64,000 nucleotides of DNA from Capitulum mitella. Taxonomy: Eukaryota; Arthropoda; Thecostraca; Pollicipedomorpha; Pollicipedidae. The position numbers and the translations under genes are program-made. Of this stretch, positions 11,701-23,000 are shown piece after piece; position 1 is the stretch's first letter; the number at the start of each line of letters is the position of its first letter. The notes under the pieces were generated by a model. The model made no database searches. It was not told where the DNA came from and saw nothing but the letters and a program-made list of their open reading frames with translations. The stretch is from NCBI GenBank assembly GCA_030062745.1, contig CP099841.1, positions 35,096,974 to 35,160,973 on the forward strand, written 5' to 3'.

Positions 11701-13813
11701 TCAGTGTATTCCCTGTCGTCTGAGGGGCGCCGCAGCCCGCGCGTCAGCAGTCGACGAGCGAGGCGCCCAGTATGGCGGCGGCAGGACGGCCACGGCAGCC
11801 GTCCGGCCGCGGTTACCCCGGGACGCCACAGACCGGCGGTAGCCGTGTGGACGCACGCCCCATCACTCGCTGTCCGAGTTTTCGACTGTTTACTGCGACC
11901 GATCGGCGGCCGGCTGTCAGATATTGATCACGGCGACGGCTCGACTCGGCGGTGACAAACAGCGACGACTCAAACAGCGAGACAAACAGCGGCCACTGAA
12001 ACAGCAGCGGCTCGGGCCAGCGGACAACGGGCACCCAGACAGCGGCTGAGCGCGTCAGCAGCGGTTTACCAGACAGTCACTGAGCGGGACGGGACGGGAG
12101 GGGGCACTCAGGGTCTAGGCAATGGCTGAGTGCGCCGGCGGCGGTTACCCGGGCGATGGGTTCACAGACGGCGAATAAACGCGTCAGCTGCGCCTTCTCA
12201 CACAGCGGCGGGCGGGCGGCTGCGGACACTCAGCGGGTGCTCGAGGCGCCCGCCGGCCAGATCGGCCGATGGCCGTGGCCGGCACGTTCGCCGGCCGTGT
12301 TTGCTTGCAGAGCGGAGTGTTCTGCTGGCCTGTGCCGTAAACACCACGTCATCGAAAACACATTATGCAGGCGTGCGGACCATATTGTCCGGCGGTGTTT
12401 TGGTCGTGAATACGTAATGTGCTTTTGTCGCTCAGCACGCAACCCTGACGGGGCCTTATGCGGAGGTACACTGCGTGTTCTGCACAACATCGGCACCTCG
12501 GTATTTTCCGCACCGGCCGAGAGAGCCCGTCGGACTCCGTTTGATGTCCTGGAGGAGCCTTGTCCTGTAAGACCACGGCAGAAATGACTCACAACTCGTG
12601 AAGAACTGGACAACAGGGCCATAGTAGCCAAGAATGGGTCTTGATACCTCACGTGACTCCACCGTGGCGTGCAGGGCTAATCCATTAAAAGCTGACGTAC
12701 AAAGGCCGGGGTTAACGGACCGGTTAATCTGCCCTGTAATCCGTCTGTTTCCCTCGATTAACATGGCCGCCGTCCCTGCGCTGCAGGCACGAAGAAGATG
12801 GAGTACAAGACCCGGCAGTGGCACGAGAAGTGCTTCGCCTGCTGCGTGTGCCAGACCCCGATCGGCACCAAATCGTTCATCCCGCGCGAGCAGGAGATCT
12901 ACTGCACCGGCTGCTACGAGGAGAAGTTCGCCACCCGCTGCATCAAGTGTGACAAGGTGCGCGTCCGGCCGGCGACCCGCGGCGGTCCCCCCGCCGAGCT
13001 GGCGTGCTGGTCTTGGGAGTGGTAACACTCGGAGACGGCATCGCGCTGAAGTCACTGTCAGTTGGCATCGCGCTAATGGGAGTCCCTGCATGCCTGCGAT
13101 CAGGAATCTCCTGTATATAGTCGCCATGTGAGGACATTGCATGCGAACTGTCCGGCTCTGCACGGGTCGCTGACGCGCTGCCGTGCCGGCAGATCATCAC
13201 CACCGGCGGCGTGACCTACAAGCAGCAGCCGTGGCACCGGGAGTGTTTCACGTGCACCAACTGCAACACCAGCCTGGCCGGACAGCGGTTCACCAGCCGC
13301 GACGAGAAGCCCTACTGCGCAGACTGCTTCGGGGAGCTGTTCGCCAAGCGCTGCACCGCCTGCAGCCGACCCATCACCGGTGGGTGCCGCCGCGGCCGCC
13401 GAGCACTTCGGGGGCGGCGAGAATTCCCAGCGAAAGCGGCTTGGGATTATGTAGGATGTGGGAGTCTTGTGGCATTGAAAGCCGGCGGGAGTCGGCGTCG
13501 AGGCTGTTTTTTGTTCCTACTTGTTTTTGTTTTGTCCTGTTTGTTGCTCATTATTTCGTGTAGTGACGTGATGTGGTAGCCATTTAGCAAGAGTGGCAAT
13601 TTATGGTTCAGAGAATCGTGCTAATCATGCCTTCACAATGCGCCCTCGTCTTCAGGAATCGGCGGCACGCGGTTTATCTCGTTCGAGGACCGCCATTGGC
13701 ACAACGACTGCTTCATCTGCGCCTCCTGCAGCAACTCGCTGGTTGGCAAGGGCTTCATCACGGACGGCTCGGACATCCTGTGCCCGGACTGCGCCAAGCA
13801 GCGGCTAATGTGA
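1911..13813 (+). CDS. Limpet/FHL-type LIM-domain protein (4 coding exons)
   Basis: Predicted coding exons are 1911-2244, 12787-12956, 13193-13379 and 13656-13813, giving 282 residues. Residues 1-111 are a charged Lys/Glu/Thr-rich, probably disordered segment. Then come three LIM modules. The first keeps H-x2-C, C-x2-C and C-x2-C (WHEKC, CCVC, CTGC), but its opening Cys pair is C-x5-C instead of C-x2-C. The next two are complete (CIKC, WHREC, CTNC, CADC; CTAC, WHNDC, CASC, CPDC). The stop follows AKQRLM. Intron phases are 1, 0 and 1 and all junctions agree. LIM modules bind zinc and mediate protein contacts; FHL/Limpet proteins act in muscle and actin structures and as transcription cofactors. 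The three LIM exons are secure. The link to the distant 5' exon is inference, and other first exons may lie upstream of the window. Confidence 0.8.
2687..2773. repeat. Uninterrupted (CGG)29 run
   Basis: Twenty-nine perfect CGG triplets with diverged CGG-rich flanks (2650-2686). It lies 440 bp into intron 1 of the LIM gene. On the minus strand it reads as poly-Ala, poly-Arg or poly-Pro in different frames, so the open frames over it are artefacts. Confidence 0.95.
5145..5335. repeat. Degenerate 36-bp tandem repeat
   Basis: Units built on GCTCGCTCCAGRCTCTGRCC followed by GGGGCTGGGTCC recur at about 5180 and 5216, with more diverged copies on both sides. No gene overlaps it. Confidence 0.6.
6041..6130. 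repeat. 30-bp tandem repeat, three copies
   Basis: Three near-identical 30-bp units start at 6041, 6071 and 6101 (GGCCGGCRGTGGCC, then AGCGCTCTGCAGGAGC). The unit is stop-free in several frames and explains the short overlapping open frames here. Confidence 0.85.
7780..8590. repeat. 22/23-bp minisatellite, about 34 copies
   Basis: The core is CCCCAGGTCGGYCTG, then TCTCCGT. 22-bp and 23-bp versions (one extra G) are interspersed. Because units differ by one base and contain no stop, both strands stay open in several frames for 300-400 codons. None of these is regarded as a gene. Confidence 0.95.
10509..10692. repeat. Eight tandem CRE palindromes (23-bp unit)
   Basis: Eight essentially identical 23-bp units, each with the perfect cAMP-response palindrome TGACGTCA (starts 10511, 10534, 10557, 10580, 10603, 10626, 10649, 10672) followed by GCCGGGATCCTGCGC. 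The array lies 2.1 kb upstream of the first LIM exon, inside intron 1. TGACGTCA is the consensus CREB/ATF site. Whether the array acts as an enhancer is not known. Confidence 0.95.
10886..11200. repeat. 35-bp tandem repeat, about nine copies
   Basis: Units of CAGAGCTCCTCTTCACTGAG followed by GAGGGGAGCCGGCTT repeat with period 35 and few changes (TTC/TGC, GGGA/GGCG). It begins about 190 bp after the CRE array. Confidence 0.9.
12787..12956 (+). CDS. LIM gene, coding exon 2
   Basis: Acceptor ctgcag|GCACG and donor AAG|GTGCGC. It encodes GTKKMEYKTRQWHEKC and the rest of the first LIM module, then the opening CIKC of the second. Phase 1 in, phase 0 out. The sequence is characteristic of Limpet/FHL LIM domains. 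Confidence 0.9.
13193..13379 (+). CDS. LIM gene, coding exon 3
   Basis: Acceptor ggcag|ATCATC and donor ACCG|GTGGGT. It starts IITTGGVTYK and carries WHRECFTCTNC and YCADCF, then the CTAC start of the last LIM module. Phase 0 in, phase 1 out. Confidence 0.93.
13656..13813 (+). CDS. LIM gene, last coding exon
   Basis: Acceptor ttcag|GAATCGG restores the frame as GIGGTRFISFEDRHWHNDC. It ends the last LIM module (CPDC) and terminates in AKQRLM and TGA at 13811-13813. Confidence 0.93.
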
Positions 13814-15012
13814 GCTGCCCGCAGACACCTGGCGGCCGCGGCGTGAAGCTGAAGTAGCGGCGTCCGCCGCGAGAGGACGGATGCGTGCGGAGGCCGGGCG
13901 GAGAGGGGCAAAGGCCCGGGCGTTTGGCTTCTATCTTTCTCTATTTTGTGTTGGTAGACATTTGCGCGTGAATGAATCGTGGTGCGAATGGTTAGGCGTG
14001 CAATATCATGAACAGTTTTATACATGGGGGTGCTAGACCGTGAAGATCCACACAGCCACCGACATACACGCACACACACACGTCGGCACCTCAGCGTGGG
14101 TCAGTAGTGCACAGGGACCCAGACACCTCACACGCACACAGACGCGCCACCGGTCACCGACACACCAGCCAGGACAGGACGGCACACGTACACAGGCAGA
14201 CACGCGCGCGCATGTGGGTACTAGGTACCCGGCGTCGACGACTGGTCGGGTGAGGGTGCGCCGTTTCGACACGATTGACTAACCCGTCTACATTAACCCC
14301 GGTAGCAGGGCGTCGCGGCCTGGTCAGCACACGATAACACGAGCGGAGCGAGCCCCGGGCGAGAGCGTGATATACTGCAACTGCTAGTCGGTCGCCGCTT
14401 GACTTGGTTTGTGTTTTACCCGTAGGGATCATGATGATTTGAGATGATGTATTTATTTCCCGCGCGTAGAAACTTCCGAGCAAGTGTTATTCGACTGTAT
14501 ATGGGAAAAAAGAAATGCGGCACACGAAAATGCCTTACAGTTAGGACTTGGGGGCCTTACTGTCTCAAGACTACATGTATGGGTAGGGGTGATGAACGCA
14601 TACATTTCCTTCCACCTTGCCCCGGGCCCCTACCTGCCCATACGTATAATTCTCAGTTGCCCCGAGCGTATAGAAGTAACCATATCCCTTTAGTGCCATG
14701 GCGCGTCTGGAAACGACGCGAAAACGCCGGCCTCTGGGGTGCCGCGGCGGAGCGCGAGACCGAGCAGAACGGTAAGAATGGACGACAAGGTGCCAGGCTA
14801 CGACGACCGAAGGAAATTCTAAATTCCGTCGAGGATCCGTAGAGAGCTCCCTCCATGTTGGCTCTGACCCTCTCCTGGATTGTTGTTCTCTGTCTCCTCC
14901 GTTCCTTTCGGTGCCTCTCCTCTGAACGTCATGTGGGTAGTTATTTTTATTTTTGAACTTTCACCATCTTTTATGTATGTTGGCTGTTGTTAATATTTCG
15001 CTTGTGGAAGGA

Positions 15013-15018
15013 AATAAA
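15013..15018 (+). promoter_or_regulatory. Candidate polyadenylation signal of the LIM gene
   Basis: The first AATAAA on the plus strand that I noticed after the stop at 13813; it would give a 3' UTR of about 1.2 kb. No other support. Confidence 0.35.
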
Positions 15019-16134
15019 CGCTTGATTAACCATTATCCATGTTCTGAATTTGTCTGCGTCCCGATGAACGCGTCGTTTTCCTATTATTTATGGGTGCCGG
15101 ACAGCCGAAGGTCGTCGACAATTTTGCGCCAGGTGTTTCCACACACGGCACCCCTCACTGGGCCACTCCGCGCGAGGTCAACCGCGCTGCCCGCGTACTG
15201 TCGCCGCACGACCGAGAGAAGCACCTCGGACCCTGCGGCAAACCACATCATTCTCTCCACTCTGCGGCGCGGCAGAGTCAGTCGGCCAGAGAAATCACCA
15301 CAAACGCGGAGTGAGGAGAGAGCGCCACAGACATTAGCGCACGCGCCACGCGTCAACAGAGTAGGTGACGGCAGAGCGCCGCCAACACCACCGCCAGCGC
15401 CACGCGTCAACAGTCGGTGACGGCAGAGCGTCTCAGACACTACCGCCAGCGTCACGCGTCAACAGAACTGACGAGAGAGCGTCTCAGACACCACTACGCG
15501 CCAACAACAGCAGCTGCGCCAGTCCCGGCCCGGCCTCGGGCCCACAATCACGCAGCGCAGCTCGCCCCGGCTGCGGTCACACCAACAGCACGCCATCGGC
15601 AGATCTTCCAGGGACTGCCCCGACAACGACCCGCCTGAATCAGCCCATTCCCAGTCGATCACACCCGCCGCTGCCCGGACGGAACAACACCGACAAACCA
15701 GAGACCGCCGGCGTGACCGAAGCGGCCGCGACCGGCCACAGCCACGCCAGAGCCTAGATTGTTCGGGCTCCGGGAGCGTTAAGCCACCGCGGCAGACCAC
15801 AACCGCCTCGACGTCCAGCGCATCGTGGTGACCCCACGCCACGTCGCAAGATCACACGAACGCCACAGCTTCGGCGGAATCACAGACGCGCGACCGGCCG
15901 CCGCACAGCACCACAGACGCTCCGAGTAAACCACTCAACACGGGACCGCGCAACGGCCAACCGGCGCCACTCACGTCAGCGCAGGCTTCAGCAGCGGGGC
16001 GCCTCACGGACACCCGCCCATCACACGCCCGGCGCCACCTCACGACACACCCCGCCGGCGACTGGCCGGCCGCCCGGAGGTCCTCACACCGCCAGCCGAG
16101 CGGTCGCCGGCACGGGCCGCACCGGTGGCGCCAA

Positions 16135-16319
16135 CTAGGCGGTTTTGCCGCTCTCGGCGGCAGCGCCGCCGCCGCCACCGCTGGCCTCCAGCGAGTCGTC
16201 CAGCTTCTCCAGAAGGCTGGCGGCCACGTCGGCGAACTCCTCCCAGAGGGGCCGCAGCATGGCGGCGATCTGCTGCTCCTCGGCCGTCAGGCCCGACTCC
16301 GGGAACAGCACCTCATCGT
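16135..16319 (-). CDS. ARMC2 exon 16 (C-terminus)
   Basis: Acceptor ccag|ACGATG continues phase 1 to read [20 protein letters not shown] and ends SGKTA plus TAG at 16135-16137. It contains a helical segment (MLRPLWEEF) and a short Gly/Ala tail. Confidence 0.9.
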
Positions 16320-19300
16320 CTGGCGGGACAGCGGGGCCGTCTCAGACGCGCGGCGAACCTCGCGCACAAGACAGCACGGGTTACCAATAGGCGTCCGTCC
16401 GTGGAGGCTAAAAATGGCCACGAGATATCACCGCGGCAGTGGAAAGAAATCAGATACGAAGAAACACGCTCGGAGTTCGCTCGTACCAACAACCACGCTG
16501 TGGTCGATGCCAAGCGAACGCAGCGGAGCACGACAAGTCTCGCACATTTCCTGAAAACGCCGGAGTTCAAAGATGGCTGGAATCAGTACGGATTTACTGA
16601 GACCACGTACCCAGCTACTGCCTGAAAGGCCAGAGAAGAGGTTGCACCACTGAACCGAGGCAAGGTACGGAGGGGGGGAGGGCACGTACCGAGGTACTCG
16701 TCCAGGACCACGGCCAACTGATCGGCCTGTTTCTCCGAGAAGACCTGGCCGATGTCGTCCGTGTCGGCGCCCAGGTTCCAGAGCACCTTGCACACCAGTG
16801 CCGCCAGCTGCCAGTCGCTGTAGCCAAAGTCCTCCAGCACCAGAATCAGCCTGGCGGCACGTTCAACGACACTGAGCGCAGCTCCACGCAGCAGCAGCGG
16901 CCCTACGCAGTCAGTCAGTGCGCGCGGAGGCACGCGACGCGGGTTACTGAGATTAAGGGGAAGAGCCTGGAGGGAATGCCCCGTCATCAGGCGCACATTA
17001 AAACACGGACAGAACACGCCGTCAGTTAAATGGATCAGTGTCTACCCACGGACGACTCCAATGACAAACATTAACAAACGGTAACAGCGAAACGGCTATT
17101 CCGTGCGCACGGTACCCGGAGGTCCGCAGGCTGACGTCCGAACGTCCACCCACTGCCAAGAGACGGGGTCTGACCACCAGGTCGGTCCAGCGAGCGATGC
17201 GGCGGGCTCACTTGTCGATGCCGCCGAAGCTGGCGAAGTCCTGCCGTTTGCCGGGGTCGGTCATCAGGTTGATGAGCACGCCGACCGTGGTGTAGACCAG
17301 CTCCCGATTATCCGAGTCCAGCAGCGACGCCAGACGGGACATCACTGCAGGTGGGGAACAGCGGCAGTCGGTCATGCACGGAACACAGACTCCACCCTGT
17401 CAGACGGGACATTACTGCAGGTGGGGAACAGCGGCAGCCAGTCATAATACTGAACACAGACACCGACCGGTCAGACGGGACATCACTGCAGGTAGAAACA
17501 GCAACATTCACCCATACAAGGTGAAGAAAGCGGACTCGGCTGGATCGGTCAGGCAGCTGTAGAGCTCAGTACCCAGCCTTTTGCCGGCGAAACAGTCTAT
17601 ACACTAGTTCAAGTTAAGTTTGAACCCAAAACTTCAACTGACAGAGCAGGTACTCCTACCATTTCTTTCGCCCAGCGCCTCTCGAACGGCTGGCCACCTG
17701 GTGAGGTTTCCGAACACTCGAAGTACCTCAATCTGGCCATCGGTGTGCTCATTTCTCAACAAGGCACACAAGCCTGCAAAAGCCAAAACTGTGATGTCAC
17801 CAACGGTTTGTCAGACAAAGAGCAAGGCAAACCCACTGACGGTCGCGACAAAATTCAGCAACTCAGGCGTGTGAAACGTCAACATCCTATCGATTCCTAA
17901 CTGCATCGGTCTAACTGGTTGACCGGTTAACACTGGTTAACCAATATGGGCGACTCCAATAACACCAACGCGATTAAATGGGTTTCTAATACCCACACGA
18001 TTCCTCATGACATCAATTTCACCTACCACTGGTCAGCAAACAAAAAAAAAATGTGGCTCCACCAATACCAACGAGACCAAATGGCGTTCTGATAGCCAAA
18101 CGACGTGATACCGGTGGTCGTCGTGTGGTTATTAGATATCCCAGGCATCACCGGTGACAGCAGACAGCAAAGACGCCTATCTCATTTGCCTCGGCCCGTA
18201 ACCTGACTGCGACACAACATCCACACCACTTCACCGTGGCGAACTGGTGAACAATGGCAAGCCACTGAGCAATCCAATTGCCGCGTCACTGCACGCCTCG
18301 CGAACCGGGCGTGGCCATTGCCCCGCAGCAGCTGTCCCGTGTTTCGCCCGCAGCGGTACAGCACGGCCGCGGCCGCGGCGGCGCCGCCACTCACACTGGG
18401 TGACCTCGGTCTGCCGCTCGAACACCACGCTCTCCTCCGTGGCGTGGAACGTCAGGTTGTTCAGCATCGAGAGCGACGACAGCACCAGCTCCTCGTGCTC
18501 CTCCACGCTGCCGGCAGGACGACGTCGTGAATCGGTTAGGCGTCCCGTTCAGCGCCGCACCAGTCACCAGCGTAAGACGTCAGCAGACTTTAGATGTCTG
18601 AAGGACTCGATTCGTCTCCAGCCATTCGCCACGTTGCTGGCACGCATGCAGTGATCCGTCTGCTCTACTCGCCGAAATTTGCGCAAAAACTGAAATTCAT
18701 GAGCGAACAAATCCAGATACTGGGACCCAAACGCGCATCTGAACAGATGACCCAGTGATTGCCTTCTGTTCACAACCTGATGAGTTTAATTTTGACCTTA
18801 GCGTGCCAGCCAGCTGAACTGCGCAGGTGGCGTCACGGGGGCCTAGTCTCGTGGGTTGCGGTACGTTGGTCGATGGGAGCAAATCGCCGTTCTGTTACCT
18901 AGGCTGCGAGTGACCAGACAGTGTGCCAGACGACCTGTAAATGGCCTTTAGAGGACATTCCAGCCTGATAAATGTCTTAATCACCCTCCTGAGTGGCATT
19001 TCGACGTGAAGGACATCTCCATCAGTCAGACGACCTATACGTGAGCCGGTAACCAACTAGCAATGTGTATGCAACTCAATGACCCGCCATCGACCCGTGA
19101 TTAGTTGGCTGGCTGGTTGACTGGATCCTCCAACAAGTTCTGATTATTTCGGAGCTGTATGACTCCGGTGAAAGGCCTGAGTGACTCTCCATTAGTGCTG
19201 AGAAGGCGGGGTTCACAGAAATGTGGATCGTGCATAACCAGGAGAGCGTAACATCTGACCCGTGAGTGGCCCGATGAACCATCAGCCGATCATCTCCGGG

Positions 19301-19969
19301 TAAAACGATGGGGTTGATGGCTGACCTGTGCGTACGCAACACTCCCAGCAGCACCTTCAGACAGGCAGGTGAGCCAGATACCACTGAGCCCACCTCCTGG
19401 TTGATCACCATGTTGGCCACCACACGCACCAGCTGAAAAATTACACAAGTAAAACCAGACAGGTAGACTACAAGCACCCACTCAAATCCAATAACATGGC
19501 CGTCCTAAAATCCACAGATAAAAAATAAAAAAACGGCCCCTACAGGTACTCCGGCCTAAAAAGGAGGCCATCTTGACACACGATGAATGATATCCTAGAC
19601 CGTGAACAGTTCATGCAAGTTTATTCAAATCACCTTGAAATATGACCCCTTCTGTCGACACCTAATCCCAGTCGTCATCCTAATACGCCGTGGAATTCGC
19701 TGTCAGTCCCAAAAGCAGTGATTTTAATACCTCGTGAAAGGCGGCATCGACCCCAGCACCAGACCCCGGCCACCTTAAGTTCTTAACACACCATGCAACG
19801 ACAAGCCCAACAGCAATCAAAGCGTCAAAGCGGCCCAGCGGGCGCCCCGCCCCGCGCGGCCAGGCGGTGGCGGCGGCAGTCCCACCTTGACGATGACGTC
19901 CTCCGGGGTGCCGCTGAGCGCGCCGGGGTCGGGCCGGCCGGCGCCGGCGCGGCCGTCGCCCGGCTCGGC

Positions 19970-20000
<31 letters not shown>

Positions 20001-23000
20001 CGGCTGCCGGCCGTCTGGCGCGAGTACAGCTCCAGCAGACTCAGCAGCGTGTCCAGCGCGCCGGCCTCCTTGAAGAACTGGTGGCCACAGCGGGATGGGC
20101 CGGGTCAGGACCGGCAGGAGGTGACCGGTCATCAGGCCGGGCTGACACAGTCAAAACGTGGGAACGGTGGGCTGCAGCATGTGGCTCTAGATATCAGGTC
20201 GAGAGGAAGTGAAAAGTGCTGCGCTGTTCAACTGTAGACAAAGTGCTTCAACGGTGCGTGATGTAGACAAAGAACAACTGTCAGTCGGAAAATCGTTCGA
20301 GAAAGATGCCATCCACATCTGAAAACAGTACAGCCTTAGCTGTGCCGAAAATGCCGTCATGCCCTGAATGCAGCAATCGATGTAGTTAAATCACTACCGA
20401 TCAACCAGCAGGTGTCGTTTGTCCGTGAACCTTGGCCGCCATAATCAACATCTGGCAATCCAGCAGCGTGGCGGTGACTCCCTCTCTCAAAATCGTCCAC
20501 GCGCCGCCGAATTTCGATTCAGCGCCGACTGACCTCATCGCCGAGGCCATCGAAGATTCAGAAGCTCGCACCGATCGCTACAGGACACCGTTTGCCGTGA
20601 AATATTGACGGCGCCGCCGACCTTGGGTTATGGGAAACCGCCCGGTCCGACCGCATGGCAGCCATCTAGCGACCGGTTTGAAGCCGGCAGCCATTACAGG
20701 CTCAGTTCGGCGACCGCAATCAGCTCCTCTTCGATCGCCGGGAAGAAATACCGAGCTGACGGTCTCCGAGCTCCCCCGACCCGCCCCGAGGGGGTCAATG
20801 GGGGCCATGACCTTACCCTGATCCTGGCCAGCTGCGACCCTGACCTTACATTGACGCCGGCCAGCTGCGACCGTGACCTTACATCGACCCCGGCCAGTTG
20901 TGACCCTGGCCGTACCTGGGGCCCGGTTGTACCAGTTGTGACCGTGACCTTACCTTCACCACGGCCAGTTGTGACCATGACCTTACCTTGACCCTGGCCG
21001 TCTCGGAGCGGGCCATCAAGTTGCCCAGGGCGTAACCCAGACGGACAACGATGGCGTTGGCTCCTGGGTACTTCTTCAGCACCTTGACGCAGGCGCGGAA
21101 ACTGAGGTCGGTCTTCACCAGCTGTTCGCAGCAGTCGTCGTGCGTCGAGATGATGCTGCCGACGAGAGCCAGTCAGTCGATGCCGACGGAAAAGAAAACG
21201 TCGGTCGCGAACCGAGACTCCTCAGACGGCCGCAACTGACGAACGGCCACCGTCCGGTAACAGCGCTGGTGGCCTCCTGGGACGCACGCAAGTGAGCACG
21301 ACTACGAGTGGCAAACGCTGACCGACTGCAAAAGCCAAGCGGTGTCTCACGCCAATCTTCCGCTGCTCTGGACCCACACGTCGGTCGTGAGCAGTGTGGC
21401 GACGACGGAGTCCGCCCACGACCTCCGGCAGACACGCCCTGCGGGGCGAGCGGGGCCCGCGCCGTATCGAGCCGACCCGGCAGCCCGCTTAAAGCCATCC
21501 GTCTGCCGCGGAGGCCGGCCGGCACGCGCCACCGGCGGCAACACACAACGGTCACGCCACGCTCCGAAATACGGCGCAGTTCGGCCGCAGACCGAACACA
21601 TGCCATTTGCAGCGGCCTCCTTCGCTTCAGTGGCGTCGCGGCGCCGCCACGTTTGGAGTGAGCGGCGTGGGAACGGGACGACATCGTGTGGAACAGAGCC
21701 ACCTACTTGACCGGAGCGGTGCGACACAAATATGGATGAGGCAGGATGCAGTCCACTATGTTCTCGAGCGGCATGACATGTGGCCACAACCCCTGTTGCT
21801 GCATAAAATTACGACTTTGTCTGTGATCAATCACATTTTCATAGTCCTTCGCTGACTACCAAAATGGCCGACGACAAAATTTCATAAAATATCTACGGCA
21901 CCAGCAAGGGTAGGAGGTTGTAAAACTCCAGTTACAGTTACCTAGCACCGATAAATACACAAACGAAAGTTTAGACGCAAGTCTCGCTCTTCACCATCAA
22001 CTTTTCAGTTCAACGTCTTTCACGTTGATTAATGACTTAATAACCAGCAAACGGCCAGTGATGGCCCAGAAACGAAGCACAATGAGGACAAAGTAACCGG
22101 ATGGCGTAACACACGCCCATCCTCCCCTTCACGCCTGTAGCCACGAACGCGGCTGAATACTGGCAAAGCAGGGGACCGGATGGCTGCGTTCGCGGTACAA
22201 CCCGAGAGCCTGACCCCGTCCCGAGACTGCCTGGCCTGCCGGCGGTGCGGGCCGCCCTCTGCGTGTGTGTTTGCCGGGCGTCCGGCCATATCGAGCAGGG
22301 CGGCGGCCGGGTCGGGTCGCTCGCGGCCGGCGGCAGCCTATTGAGCGGCGGCCGCCGGAACGCGGCCCGATCGCCATCGCGACCGCCGGCCGCCGCCGCC
22401 GACCCCGCGCCGGCCGGCCGTGACGGCCGACAGTTGGCCGTCGCAGCGCCGCCGCCGCCGCTGTCGACGCGGCGCCGGGCCCAGGTCCCGCGGACCCCCG
22501 GCCGGGGCAGGGCGGGCGAGGGGGAGGGGTCCGAGGCGGGTCCAAACCGCCCAGACTGCCCCACAGACACGCGTCAAGTTCCACTGCCTGAGCCGGGACC
22601 GGCGGCTGCTCGGCTTCCGTATCAGGTTTTTTTTAAGTGGCGAGGAACTGAAGGAACGGAGGTCTACACAAGCTGGCAGTAATACCGCAAACGAAAACAG
22701 CAAGCCGGGTGACTGGATCGATATGCAAGGAACAAAACAAGAGCCACCCGAAAGTACTTAATGGAATGGACCTAAAAATAGCGTGGCCTGTAACTCACCT
22801 TAATTTCCCCTGGATTCGTTTTTGGATACCTATTATGTTTCGGCAGTATGTGTGTGAGGCCGAGGGAGAGGCGGGGGGCGCCTCGACAAAACACCGCGGG
22901 GACCGGGACGGCGGGCGCCAGCGTCCCCTGACCAGCCGCCCGATGTCGGCGACCGTCGGCTGGCGGCCCGTTCACGCACGGCCCCCGGACGGCGAACGGC

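Larger units (their letters stand above)
2245..12786 (+). other. Large intron 1 of the LIM gene, repeat-rich
   Basis: About 10.5 kb with no further coding exon that I can support. It is GC- and CpG-rich and holds at least six tandem arrays (listed separately). Open frames of up to 411 codons within it come from stop-free repeats. CpG-rich stretches around 2600-3100 and 6000-7150 could be regulatory, but no promoter element is clear. Confidence 0.6.
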
